Part shown: in pieces, positions 18,761-29,647 of the stretch
How the letters are laid out: each line of letters opens with the position of its first letter
Position numbering within the stretch: position 1 is the first letter of the stretch
DNA from: Kocuria dechangensis
GTDB lineage: Bacteria > Actinomycetota > Actinomycetes > Actinomycetales > Micrococcaceae
Reading direction: 5' to 3'
Assembly (NCBI RefSeq): GCF_014636775.1
Contig: NZ_BMEQ01000004.1
Coordinates: forward strand, 1-64,000
DNA: 64,000 bases
The notes under the pieces: model-generated
What the model saw: only the letters and a program-made list of their open reading frames with translations
Database searches by the model: none
Told to the model about the DNA's origin: nothing
Program-made: the position numbers and the translations under genes

Positions 18761-20314
18761 CTACTCGTCGAGGGCCGCGTGCACCGTCACCTCGGTGCCC
18801 CCGCCCTCCCGGGGCGCCCAGCGGATCGAGCCCCCGAGCTCGCTGGCCACCAGGGTGCGCACGATCTGCACGCCCAGCCCCTCCCCGGCGCCCGCCGGCC
18901 GGTACGCGCCGGCCCCGGACTCCTCGATGACCGCGTCGCCCATGCCCACGCCGTCGTCGCTCACCACGACCTCCAGGACCTGGCCCGTCCCGTCCTCACC
19001 GGGCACCCGGCTGGCCTCGAGGGTCACGGTCCCCGTCCGGTTCGCCAGGCCGTGCTCCACGGCGTTGGTGACGAGCTCGTTGATGACGAGGGCCAGCGGG
19101 GTGGCGATCCGGCTCGGCAGCTCCCCGAACTCCCCGATCATCCGGGTGCGGACCGTCTGCTCCGGGGACGCGACCTCGGCGGCGAGCCGGAACTGCCGCT
19201 CGATGAGCTCGTCGAAGTCGACGTTCTGGGAGTAGCCCTGGGACAGGGTCTCGTGCACCATCGCGATGGTGGCCACGCGGCGCATCGCCTGCTCGAGCCC
19301 CTGGCGGGCCTCGTCCGAGCTCATCCGGCGCGCCTGCAGGCGCAGCAGCGCCGAGACCGTCTGCAGGTTGTTCTTCACCCGGTGGTGGATCTCCCGCACG
19401 GTGGCGTCCTTGGTGACCAGCTCCATGTCGCGGCGGCGCAGCTCGGTGACGTCACGGCACAGGAGCACCGCGCCGAGGCGACCGCTGCGGTCCCGCAGCG
19501 GGACCGAGCGGAAGTTCACGGACACGCGGGAGCCCTCCACCTCGGTGCGCCAGGGCATCCGCCCGCTGAGCACGGGCGCCAGCGTCTCGTCGAGCGCGGC
19601 CGAGACGCCCAGCGCGGGCGGGACCACGTCCATCAGCCGCACCCCCAGCAGGTCCCCGTCGATCCCCAGCCGGCGCAGCGCGGAGTCGGCGTTGGGCGAG
19701 ACGTGGACGACGCGGTCCTCGGCGTCGAGCCGGATCGCGCCGTCACCCACCCGCGGGGCGCCGCGGCGCGAGCCCGTGGGCGCGGAGAAGTCGGGCCACA
19801 GCCCCTCGTTGGCCATCCGCAGCAGCTGGTCGGCGCTCTCCCGGTAGACGGCCTCCTGCCGGGAGGCCTGCTGCCCGGGGCGCTGGCGGGTGTGCACGGT
19901 GAGGAGGGCGAGGGTCTTGCCGTTGCGCACCAGCGGGACCGCCTTGACGGTCCCGGCGTCCTGGGCGTCCCCGCGGGCCGGGCGGACCTGCTCGATCCGC
20001 TGGCTCACCCAGGCGGCGCGCAGGGGGTCGGACAGCTCGGCGGGCAGCAGCTCCCCCACCATGTCCTCGTGGAAGACCGTGGGCCCGGTCGCCGGGCGCA
20101 CGTGCGCGAGGACGCGGAAACCGCTGCCGGGCGCGGGCATCCCCCGCCCGTTGCCGCTGCGGGCGGCCGGGATGTAGTCGACCGGGAAGCTCAGGACGAG
20201 GTCGCCGAAGCCGAGGTCCGAGATCAGCTGCCAGTCGCCCACGAGCAGGTGGAGCCACTCGTAGTCGCCGGGGCCGAAGTCCCCGCAGTTCCTGAGCGGT
20301 TCGGTGAACGCCAC
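18761..20314 (-). CDS. pdtaS: PdtaS-type sensor histidine kinase
   Basis: 517 residues. An N-terminal sensor domain (about 10-150, of the H_kinase_N type, with GDYEWLHLLVGDWQLISDL) is followed by a PAS domain (about 195-300, DAEDRVVHVSPNADSALRRLGI). Next comes a HisKA_2 dimerisation helix with the phospho-acceptor in IHHRVKNNLQTVSALLRLQARR, and a HATPase_c domain (VINELVTNAVEHG, SDDGVGMGD, GEGLGVQIVRTLV). No TM segment is present, so it is soluble. Relatives signal to PdtaR, an ANTAR RNA-binding response regulator. No pdtaR lies in the window. The start is GTG 20314 behind GGAGGA. Confidence 0.9.
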   Translation of the reverse strand: MAFTEPLRNCGDFGPGDYEWLHLLVGDWQLISDLGFGDLVLSFPVDYIPAARSGNGRGMPAPGSGFRVLAHVRPATGPTVFHEDMVGELLPAELSDPLRAAWVSQRIEQVRPARGDAQDAGTVKAVPLVRNGKTLALLTVHTRQRPGQQASRQEAVYRESADQLLRMANEGLWPDFSAPTGSRRGAPRVGDGAIRLDAEDRVVHVSPNADSALRRLGIDGDLLGVRLMDVVPPALGVSAALDETLAPVLSGRMPWRTEVEGSRVSVNFRSVPLRDRSGRLGAVLLCRDVTELRRRDMELVTKDATVREIHHRVKNNLQTVSALLRLQARRMSSDEARQGLEQAMRRVATIAMVHETLSQGYSQNVDFDELIERQFRLAAEVASPEQTVRTRMIGEFGELPSRIATPLALVINELVTNAVEHGLANRTGTVTLEASRVPGEDGTGQVLEVVVSDDGVGMGDAVIEESGAGAYRPAGAGEGLGVQIVRTLVASELGGSIRWAPREGGGTEVTVHAALDE

Positions 20315-20360
20315 GTCTCCTCCGGTCGTCGCGGGCGGGGACGCGGTCCGCGGCCCCGGA

Positions 20361-21701
20361 TCAGCGGCGCAACCAGGCCCCGACCCTGCCGCCCAGCCTA
20401 GTACCGTGCACCGGCGGCACCGGTGCGGCCTCCTCGCCGGGCCCCGCCAGCACTAGGGCGGCGAGCTCCCGCAGGCCGGCGCGCACGGGCGAGCCGGCCG
20501 CGGTCTCCGCCAGGACGGCGCCCGCCAGCAGCGCCTCGTCGAGGGCCTCCGGGTCCCACGGCAGGAACAGCTCGACGGCGGGCCCGGGGCCGAAGCGCTG
20601 CCAGGCCTCGCGGATGCCCAGCTCCGGGGAGCGGCCGGCCGCCGAGCGGCGCAGCTTGTTGACGGCGACGACGAGCCGGGCCCCGGGGGCCGCGGCGGCG
20701 ACGTCGGGCAGGCCCTTGACCAGCCGCGGGACGCCGATGGTGTCCGCGGCGCCCACGGCCACGACGACGTCGGAGTGCTCCAGGGCAGTCAGGGCCGCGG
20801 CGTGCCGGCGCGGGGCCACGGTGTCGAAGCTGAGCTCCTCGTCGGCCTCGAGGGCGAAGCCGCAGTCGACGACCGTCGTGCCGAACTCCCGGGCGGAGCG
20901 CTCCAGCACCGCGGCCACGGCGCTGGAGCGCAGCTCCGGCCAGCGGTCCTGCCGGGTCAGGCCCGTCAGCACCCGCAGCGTGCGCCCGGCCACGGCGACG
21001 TCCGCCGCGGTGCGGCGCAGCGCGTCCCCGTCCAGCCGGCCCTGGTCGGCCAGCCGGCACGCCTGCGCCAGCCCCGCGGCCTCGTCCAGCATGCCCAGCG
21101 CCGCCGCCACGGAGGGCCCGTAGGTGTCGGCGTCGACGAGCGCGGTGTCCTCGCCGAGCAGCGCCAGCTCGGCCGCCAGGTTGACGGCGACGGTGGTCCG
21201 GCCCGGGGCGCCGGTGGGCCCCCACACCGCCACGATCCGCCCGGCCGGCCGCGGACCCGGGTCTGCGTCCGGGAGGGGCCCGGCGTCCCCGGTGCGCCCG
21301 GGCACGCTCTCCCGGCCCGCCGCCCCGGCGGGGTCCGCGTAGCCGGTCGGGGCGGGCGCGGGGGCTCCGGCCACGGCCCGCTCCACGAGCCGGGCGGCCT
21401 CCGCGGGCTCCGCGCGCTCCGGGACGACCGTGGCGCCGAGCCCCGCCAGCCGCGGGGCGTCGTGGCCCTCCAGCACGAGCAGCGCCACCCCGCCCAGCCG
21501 GAGCTGGTCGAGCAGGCTCGCGGTGATCTCCTCGGCGCCCTCCGCCACGAGGGCGGCCCGGGCGAGCCCGCTGCGCGCCGCCGCCAGCAGCTCGGTCAGG
21601 TCCAGGCAGCGGCGGACCACGGTGACGGGCCCGTGCAGCCGCTCGATCCCGTCCACCAGGGGCCAGGTGGAGACCCCGAGGGTCACCACGGGGATGCTCA
21701 C
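20361..21701 (-). CDS. CpaE/MinD-like ATPase with variant P-loop
   Basis: 446 residues. An N-terminal receiver-like region (about 1-125) and a Pro/Gly linker lead to a MinD/ParA-type domain starting GRIVAVWGPTGAPGRTTVAVNLA. The P-loop reads GAPGRTT, where the usual invariant lysine before TT is arginine. Other features are intact: LVDADTYGPSVAAALG, TTVVDCGF, VVAVGAAD and VAVNKLRRSA. Tad systems use such proteins to position the pilus machine. The start is GTG 21701, overlapping the stop of the upstream SAF gene (GTGA), so both are co-translated. The locus is 15 kb from the broken cpaF. Confidence 0.8.
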   Translation of the reverse strand: MSIPVVTLGVSTWPLVDGIERLHGPVTVVRRCLDLTELLAAARSGLARAALVAEGAEEITASLLDQLRLGGVALLVLEGHDAPRLAGLGATVVPERAEPAEAARLVERAVAGAPAPAPTGYADPAGAAGRESVPGRTGDAGPLPDADPGPRPAGRIVAVWGPTGAPGRTTVAVNLAAELALLGEDTALVDADTYGPSVAAALGMLDEAAGLAQACRLADQGRLDGDALRRTAADVAVAGRTLRVLTGLTRQDRWPELRSSAVAAVLERSAREFGTTVVDCGFALEADEELSFDTVAPRRHAAALTALEHSDVVVAVGAADTIGVPRLVKGLPDVAAAAPGARLVVAVNKLRRSAAGRSPELGIREAWQRFGPGPAVELFLPWDPEALDEALLAGAVLAETAAGSPVRAGLRELAALVLAGPGEEAAPVPPVHGTRLGGRVGAWLRR

Positions 21702-22354
21702 CGGGCCCGCCCCGCCGGGTTCCACACGAGGGTCACGCGGGCGTCGTTGCCGAGGGCGTCCACGAGCTCCTCCATGGGCTCGTCCTCGACGAGCACGTGC
21801 ACCACGGTGCCCCGCCCCGCCCCGAGCGCGGTCTCCTCGGCCTCGACGGAGGCGATCTCCGCCGCGGGCAGCAGCAGCCGCGCCGCCTCGTAGCCGCGGC
21901 CGGAGGCCTTCGGGGCCGCGACCCACACGTCCACGCGGGAGCCCGGGCGAGCGTCGCCGGGCAGGGGGTGGGCCACGGGGATGCCGACCGGCTTGCGGTC
22001 CAGCCGGTCCGCCGTGGCGAGGGCGGAGCCGGGCAGCAGCTGGCCCTCCGCGATCCGCTGGACGGCGACCGTGCCCGGGCCGGGCGCGGCGTCCGCCGGG
22101 ACGTACAGCGACCCGGCGTCCTGGAGCCGGACGTCGACCGCCACGACGTCCTCCGCGGTCACGGCCTGGCCGACCTCGATGTCCCGCGCGGCCGCGAGGT
22201 AGGGGTCCGTGCGGTTCGTGGCGGCGACGACCGCGACCACGCCCGCCACGGAGAGCAGGACGAGCAGCAGCCCGGTGAGCAGGCGCGGGTCCCGCCACGC
22301 CGGCCGCCTGAACCGCGCGGACGCCGGCTCGGAGCCCCTGGCCGCCTCCCCCAT
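21698..22354 (-). CDS. SAF-domain membrane protein (CpaB/RcpC-like)
   Basis: 218 residues. One TM helix at about 28-48 (LLTGLLLVLLSVAGVVAVVAA) is followed by an extracytoplasmic SAF domain (AAARDIEVGQAVTAEDVVAVDVRL, IAEGQLLPGSALAT) and a second region with RPGSRVDVWVAA. CpaB/RcpC proteins of this shape bind the wall and gate the Tad secretin or stabilise pilus passage. In Gram-positives their role is unclear. ATG 22354 follows AGGGGG. It is coupled to the CpaE-like gene by a GTGA overlap. A 255-nt divergent spacer separates it from the HTH gene. Confidence 0.8.
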   Translation of the reverse strand: MGEAARGSEPASARFRRPAWRDPRLLTGLLLVLLSVAGVVAVVAATNRTDPYLAAARDIEVGQAVTAEDVVAVDVRLQDAGSLYVPADAAPGPGTVAVQRIAEGQLLPGSALATADRLDRKPVGIPVAHPLPGDARPGSRVDVWVAAPKASGRGYEAARLLLPAAEIASVEAEETALGAGRGTVVHVLVEDEPMEELVDALGNDARVTLVWNPAGRAR

Positions 22355-22609
22355 GGGGCACCCCCTGCCTCGTCCGGGCGCGGGCCCCCCGCCCGCGCTC
22401 CGCCACATTCTGGTCCGTCCCGGGGCCCGGGGGAACCGGCCGGCCCACAACTGTGGACACGCCCGTCCCGGTGCTCCGCGGTCCGCCCCGGTCCGCGGAC
22501 CGGGACGGAGCACGGCCGCGCCCTGTGGACGGGGAGCCGCACGAGGGGGTTCGGTGGCACACTGGAGCCGGCGCGCACCCACGAGCGCCCACGAGGAGGA
22601 AGGTGGGAG

Positions 22610-22825
22610 ATGTCGCAGCAGCGCTTCCTGACCTTGGCGGACGTCGCCGAGATCCTCAACATCTCGGCCTCGCAGGCGCGGGCTCTCGTGCGCAGCGGGG
22701 AGCTGCCCGCCATCCAGGTCGGCGGACGAGGCCAGTGGCGCGTCGAGACGGCGAAGCTCGAGCAGTACATTACCGAGGGTTACGAGCGCACGGCCCAGGC
22801 CGTGCGCTCCGGCTCCGCCGACTGA
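22610..22825 (+). CDS. Small excisionase/BldC-like HTH DNA-binding protein
   Basis: 71 residues. RFLTLADVAEILNISASQARALVRSGELPAIQVGGRGQWRVETAKLEQYI is a single winged-helix HTH of the MerR/excisionase (HTH_17) type, with the recognition helix in SASQARALVRSGEL. No effector domain is present, so it probably binds DNA as a head-to-tail multimer, as BldC does. AGGAGG about 10 nt before ATG 22610 gives strong translation. It is widely conserved in this position in Actinobacteria as far as I recall. Targets are unknown. An AT-rich, 10-bp phased repeat lies 0.7 kb downstream. Confidence 0.8.
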   Translation: MSQQRFLTLADVAEILNISASQARALVRSGELPAIQVGGRGQWRVETAKLEQYITEGYERTAQAVRSGSAD

Positions 22826-22850
22826 GGCGGGTCGCCGCGCCGGTGCCGGC

Positions 22851-23414
22851 TCAGGCGCCGGCGAGCGAGGACACGCACAGCACCGCGTGGAAGGGCACCG
22901 TCCGCACCGCGGTGACGCTGTCCCTCCGGCGGTAGTCGTCGTCGGGGTACAGCGCCAGGTCGAGGAAGTCGCGGCCCACCGCGTCGACCGTCCCCTCCAG
23001 GACGGCCTGCGGGCCCTCCCCCGCCAGCCGGATCCGCACGCGCGCCCGGGCCCGGGCCAGTGCCCGCAGCGCGTGCGCCAGGCCCAGCCGCCCGGTCACC
23101 GCGTCCTCGTGCGGCGCCCAGCCGCGGCCCAGGCGCTCCCACCACACCACGGCGGCCAGGGGCACCACGTGCTCGACGCCCTGGTCCTCCAGCGAGACCC
23201 ACCCGGCGCCGAGGGAGCGCACACGGCCCTCCAGCGGCAGCCCGCCGGCCAGCAGCACGCGCACCGGGTCCCCGGCCCGCGCCCGCAGCCGGTCCACGAC
23301 GCCCACCCTCGAGTACTCCGCGCGGGCCTGCTCCCCCGCCTCCCACTCCAGGCTCTGCTGCGACGCCGCGGCGAGCTGCGCCTCCATGTCGGCGAACAGG
23401 TCCTCCCAGCGCAT
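22851..23414 (-). CDS. Conserved actinobacterial hypothetical protein
   Basis: 187 residues beginning MRWEDLFADMEAQLAAA, an amphipathic helical start. A central beta-rich part follows (RVRSLGAGWVSLEDQGVEHVVPLAAVVWWERL), which looks like a small SH3- or Sm-like barrel, and then a second similar half (RIRLAGEGPQAVLEGTVDAVGRDFLDLALYP). Members are often labelled Fis-type regulators, but I see no HTH. ATG 23414 is preceded by GGAGGGAGG. It is convergent with the small HTH gene. Function is unknown. Confidence 0.75.
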   Translation of the reverse strand: MRWEDLFADMEAQLAAASQQSLEWEAGEQARAEYSRVGVVDRLRARAGDPVRVLLAGGLPLEGRVRSLGAGWVSLEDQGVEHVVPLAAVVWWERLGRGWAPHEDAVTGRLGLAHALRALARARARVRIRLAGEGPQAVLEGTVDAVGRDFLDLALYPDDDYRRRDSVTAVRTVPFHAVLCVSSLAGA

Positions 23415-23551
23415 CGACGCCTCCCTCCGGCCGCGCAGGGCCTCACCGTAGGCAGAGGGCCCTCACGCCGGTCAAGGCGTCCTCCGTCCACCGGCACGAG
23501 CCCTGCCCTTTACAGCCGGCAGGACCGGGTGGTATCAATCTCCCATCACGT

Positions 23552-23586
23552 CAAACGACACCAAATGATATCAAACAAGAATAAAA
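23552..23586 (+). promoter_or_regulatory. AT-rich, 10-bp phased CAAA repeat upstream of the LysM gene
   Basis: CAAA occurs at 23552, 23562 and 23572, exactly 10 bases apart, followed by AAAA at 23583. This AT-rich block stands out in otherwise very GC-rich sequence. TTTACA around 23510 with TATCAA about 18 nt later could be a promoter. Head-to-tail binding proteins of the BldC type use such phased direct repeats. The link to the HTH protein encoded at 22610 is speculation. Confidence 0.55.
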
Positions 23587-23625
23587 ATCATCCAGTGTCG
23601 TCTCGGGTTCGTTCGGGGGAATGAG

Positions 23626-24399
23626 ATGACCGGCAGGCAACGACCAGCGTCCACCGCCACCGCAGCGCTGTGGCCCGTCCTCACGGTGCCGCTGCTGGGC
23701 CTGGGGCTCACCGGCTGCGGGGCCGTCCTGCTGCGCCTCCGGGAGCCCGGCCCCGCGACGTCCCTCGGCCTGGCCGCGGCCGGGTTCGGCTGCGCGGTGG
23801 TGCTGCTGTGGTGCGCGGCCTCCGCGCTGGCCCTCGTCGCCGTGCTCGCGCCGCGCAGGGGCCGGCGACGGCTCGGCAGGCTCTGCGGGCGGCTGTCCCC
23901 CGCGCTCCTGCTGCGTGCGGCGTCGGCGGTCCTGGGCGCGCAGCTGCTGGCGGCTCCCGCCGCGGTCGCGGACGGCGCCGCGTCGCCGTTCTGGTCCGGC
24001 CCCGACGGCCCCGTCGCCGTGGGCGCGCAGGATCCCGCGGTGCCCGCCGGACCGCCGGCCGGACCGCCGCGCACCGGCTCGCCGGACGACGGATGGCCGG
24101 GGACACCGGCGGCCGTCCCCGGCTCCGTCCCGGACGCTGTTCCCGGCACTGTCGCGGCCCCCCAGCCCGTTCCCGGACGGCCGCCGCTGGCGCGGCGCAC
24201 CACCGACGGGGCGCTCACCGTCCTGCGCGGCGACACCCTGTGGGCGCTCGCCGCCGAGCAGCTCGGGCCGCGGGCGACGGACGCGCAGATCGCGCGGGCC
24301 TGGCCGGCCTGGTACGAGCTCAACCGGCACGTCCTCCCGCAGGGGCCCGACCACCTGCTCCCCGGTCAGCGGCTCGCCGTCCCCGCCCCACCGGGCTGA
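23626..24399 (+). CDS. LysM-domain membrane protein
   Basis: 257 residues. Two or three hydrophobic segments lie in the first 110 residues (LWPVLTVPLLGLGLTGCGAVLL, LGLAAAGFGCAVVLLWCAASALALVAVL, LLLRAASAVLGAQLLAAPAAVA). A long Pro/Gly linker of low complexity (about 115-185) leads to a C-terminal LysM domain (LTVLRGDTLWALAAEQLGPRATDAQIARAWPAWYELNRHVLPQGPD). LysM binds GlcNAc-containing glycans, so the protein probably tethers the membrane to peptidoglycan. The start is ATG 23626. It is followed by the Rv3235-family gene, probably in the same transcript. Confidence 0.85.
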   Translation: MTGRQRPASTATAALWPVLTVPLLGLGLTGCGAVLLRLREPGPATSLGLAAAGFGCAVVLLWCAASALALVAVLAPRRGRRRLGRLCGRLSPALLLRAASAVLGAQLLAAPAAVADGAASPFWSGPDGPVAVGAQDPAVPAGPPAGPPRTGSPDDGWPGTPAAVPGSVPDAVPGTVAAPQPVPGRPPLARRTTDGALTVLRGDTLWALAAEQLGPRATDAQIARAWPAWYELNRHVLPQGPDHLLPGQRLAVPAPPG

Positions 24400-24502
24400 G
24401 GCCCCGCTCCCCGCGCACCGAGCCCCGCGCACCGTGGTCCTCGTCCCGCGATCCTCGACCCGTCCACCGACCGCCGCCGCGACCCCAGCCCAGGAGACCG
24501 CC

Positions 24503-25048
24503 ATGAACGCTCCCGCACCCTCCGACCCCGACGTCCGCGGCGCGGCCCGGACACCGGCACGGACCCAGCCACGGACCCAGCCACGGACCCAGGCTCGGGC
24601 CACGGGCCCAGTTGCTGCCCCTGCCGTCCCGCCCACAGCACCCGGCGGCTACACCTGGGGCGCCACCCGCACGGTCGGCGACGACGTCCACGACGAGCTC
24701 GGCCGGGTCACCGCCCTGGCCCGCTCCATCGGTCAGGCGGCCGTCGAGGTGCTGGGCGGCAGCCGGCCGGCCGCGCAGCTCGCGCGGTGGACGACCCCGG
24801 AGATCGTCCAGCGCTTCCAGCAGCGCGCGGAGATGCTGCGTCTGCTCCAGGAGCAGTTCGAGGGCAAGGCCCAGCTGCAGGAGCTGCACCGCAACCCCCA
24901 CGTGCGCCGGTGCCGGGTGTGCCGCGTGGACCGCGGGGTCTACGAGGTGGCGCTCGTCGTCGCGGAGCCGCAGCGCAGCCGGGCCGTGGCGATGCGGGTC
25001 GAGCGGCTCGGCCGCGGCTGGAGCGTCACGCAGCTCGAGGTGGGCTGA
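24503..25048 (+). CDS. Rv3235-family protein
   Basis: 181 residues. A low-complexity N-terminus with a short repeat (ARTQPRTQPRTQAR) and Pro/Ala-rich stretch precedes a compact C-terminal domain of about 120 residues. That domain has LARSIGQAAVEVLGG, the basic RRCRVCRVDRGVYEVALVVAE and RSRAVAMRVERLGRGWSVTQLEVG. The same domain occurs in M. tuberculosis Rv3235 near secA. Function is unknown; the fold looks like an SecC/NTF2-sized beta sheet. ATG 24503 has AGGAG upstream. It is convergent with secA. Confidence 0.8.
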   Translation: MNAPAPSDPDVRGAARTPARTQPRTQPRTQARATGPVAAPAVPPTAPGGYTWGATRTVGDDVHDELGRVTALARSIGQAAVEVLGGSRPAAQLARWTTPEIVQRFQQRAEMLRLLQEQFEGKAQLQELHRNPHVRRCRVCRVDRGVYEVALVVAEPQRSRAVAMRVERLGRGWSVTQLEVG

Positions 25049-25064
25049 TCCCGCCTCCCGGGGC

Positions 25065-27785
<2,721 letters not shown>

Positions 27786-27881
27786 GTGCCACGCTCCTCG
27801 GTGCTCGACTGCCGTGCCGGACTGCGGGGGGTCCGGCACCACCTTCCAGTCTACGGGAGACATCCCGGGATTCCGGGCGCG

Positions 27882-27915
27882 GCGGAGCCCGGCGGGCGTG
27901 GCCGCCGGGCTCCGC
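27882..27915 (-). terminator. Perfect 14-bp hairpin between hpf and secA
   Basis: GCGGAGCCCGGCGG (27882-27895) and its complement at 27902-27915 with a 6-nt loop. It lies 18 nt after the hpf stop. There is no U-tract. It probably ends the hpf transcript before secA. Confidence 0.75.
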
Positions 27916-27933
27916 GGGGTCTGCTCCCGGCGC

Positions 27934-28620
27934 TCAGCGCGCCGGCTCGGGCTGGTAGGCCCGGACGCTCTCCTCCGACTCCTGGCCGTCCTCGCTCAGG
28001 CTGATGACGCCGTAGCTCCAGCCCTTGCGCCGGTAGACGGCCGAGGGCTCGCCCGTCTCCTTGTCGACGAAGAGGTAGAAGTCGTGGCCGACCAGCTCCA
28101 TGCGGTCGACGGCCTCGTCGACGCTGAGCTCGGCGGCGGGGAACCGCTTGCGCCGGATCTCGACGGGGGTGACGGCGTCCGAGAGGCTGACGCTCTGGTC
28201 GAACGCCTCCTCCTCGGCGGTGGCGAGCTCCTCGGGGGTGGAGTAGAGAGGTCCGGAACTCGGGACCACGGGCAGCGCGCCGGTGGCCTCGTGAACGGCC
28301 GTGGGACGGTGGGCGCCACGGTGCACCTTGCGGCGGTCGCGCGCCCGGCGCAGCCGTTCGAGCAGCTTGCCGTAGGCCTCGTCGAAGGCCGCGAACTTGT
28401 CGTCGCCACGGGCCTCCGCCCGCAGGACGGGTCCTCGGCCGGACACCGTGATCTCGACCCCCATGCCCTGGTGGCCGGGCAGGGAGTGGTCCTTGGTGAC
28501 CTTGACATCAATGCGCTGGACCTTCTCGCCCAGCTCCTCGAACTTGACGACCTTCTCGGCGGCGTACTCCTTGAAGCGCTCCGGTACGGCGACGTTCCGT
28601 CCCATGACGTTCAGTTCCAT
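27934..28620 (-). CDS. hpf: Long-form ribosome hibernation promoting factor
   Basis: 228 residues. The N-terminal domain (about 1-105: [34 protein letters not shown], then [32 protein letters not shown]) binds the decoding channel of the 30S subunit. A linker follows, and the C-terminal dimerisation domain (about 165-225: [52 protein letters not shown]) joins two ribosomes into inactive 100S particles. ATG 28620 is preceded by GGAGG. Order hpf-secA matches other Actinobacteria. Confidence 0.97.
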   Translation of the reverse strand: MELNVMGRNVAVPERFKEYAAEKVVKFEELGEKVQRIDVKVTKDHSLPGHQGMGVEITVSGRGPVLRAEARGDDKFAAFDEAYGKLLERLRRARDRRKVHRGAHRPTAVHEATGALPVVPSSGPLYSTPEELATAEEEAFDQSVSLSDAVTPVEIRRKRFPAAELSVDEAVDRMELVGHDFYLFVDKETGEPSAVYRRKGWSYGVISLSEDGQESEESVRAYQPEPAR

Positions 28621-28726
28621 GATGCCCTCCAGTTCTCGGGGGTGACGTGGACGGACCGGGGGACCGCCCACACGGGAGGTGGTGTTGCGTCCCGTGACTC
28701 AACGTTAGAGGAATCACACGTGATAT

Positions 28727-29530
28727 TCACCAGAACGGCCCGGAGTGCGGAGGTGAATCAGCGGTGGGCGGAACGGCGGGGGCGCGCACGGCGGCCACCA
28801 CCACGGCGCCCAGGACGACGGCTCCCGCGTCCCGCAGCGCGCGGGCCGCCTCCGCGAGGGTCGCCCCCGTGGTGAGGACGTCGTCCACGACGACGCACCG
28901 GGTGCCCGGCCGCACGACCGCCCGCAGGGACCCGGCGGGGCCGCTCCGCCGTCCCGCCGCCCCGAGCAGCTTCTGCGCGGGCCCGGAGCGCCGCGCGGCG
29001 GCGTGCCGGTGCCGCAGCGCGGGGGCCGCGGCGGTCCCCGGCGGGAGCACTCCCCGGCGCGCGCAGTCCTCCAGCAGCACCCGCACGGGCTGGAACCAGC
29101 GGCGGCGCAGGGCCGCCGGACTGCCCGGCACGGGCACGAGCAGCACCGGTCCGGGCACCGGGCCCGGCGGAGCGGCCGCCCGCCACGCGGGCGCGGCGTG
29201 GTGCAGCGCGGTGGCCAGGCAGGCGGCGAGCACGGGGGCGAGGTCGGTGCGGCCGCCGTTCTTGAACGCCAGCAGGCACCCGGCCAGCTCGTGGGCGTAG
29301 CGGCCGGCCGCGGTGACGGACAGGGCGGGTTCGAGCAGCGGGGCGGCCGCGGAGGCCTCGAAGGGCCGAGCGCAGGAGCGGCGCAGGAGCAGCCGGCAGG
29401 GCCGGCACAGGGCGCAGCCCGGCGCCCGGCACACGGCGCACTCCACCGGGAGCAGCACCTCGACGGCCTCGCCGAGGAGGGCTGCGAGGCGCGCGGCGGC
29501 ACGGTCGAGGGCGGGCTGCGGGGCGGGCAC
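28727..29530 (-). CDS. ComF-family phosphoribosyltransferase-like protein
   Basis: 267 residues from GTG 29530. A zinc-ribbon-like N-terminus (CAVCRAPGCALCRPC, four cysteines) leads to a phosphoribosyltransferase domain. It contains the PRPP-binding loop CVVVDDVLTTGATLAEAARALRDAG and upstream GRYAHELAGCLLAFKNGGR, the typical ComF block. In competent bacteria ComF helps single-stranded DNA reach the recombination machinery. In Actinobacteria its job is untested. The N-terminal half is unusually Ala-rich. It follows the lpqB operon by about 120 nt containing a tandem repeat. Confidence 0.85.
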   Translation of the reverse strand: MPAPQPALDRAAARLAALLGEAVEVLLPVECAVCRAPGCALCRPCRLLLRRSCARPFEASAAAPLLEPALSVTAAGRYAHELAGCLLAFKNGGRTDLAPVLAACLATALHHAAPAWRAAAPPGPVPGPVLLVPVPGSPAALRRRWFQPVRVLLEDCARRGVLPPGTAAAPALRHRHAAARRSGPAQKLLGAAGRRSGPAGSLRAVVRPGTRCVVVDDVLTTGATLAEAARALRDAGAVVLGAVVVAAVRAPAVPPTADSPPHSGPFW

Positions 29531-29594
29531 GGACCCATGCTGCGCCGCGGGCGCCGGCGGTGGGGCTGCCCGGGCGCGGCTGTGGACCGCCGGG

Positions 29595-29643
29595 CCTGTG
29601 GAGGGGCGGGCCTGTGGAGGGGCGGGGCCTGTGGAGGGGCGGG
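29595..29643. repeat. Three 16-bp tandem repeats between lpqB and comF
   Basis: CCTGTGGAGGGGCGGG at 29595-29610, 29611-29626 and 29628-29643, with one extra G before the third copy. It is non-coding on both strands and ends 4 nt before the lpqB stop. It is probably a slippage product. Confidence 0.85.
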
Positions 29644-29647
29644 CGGC

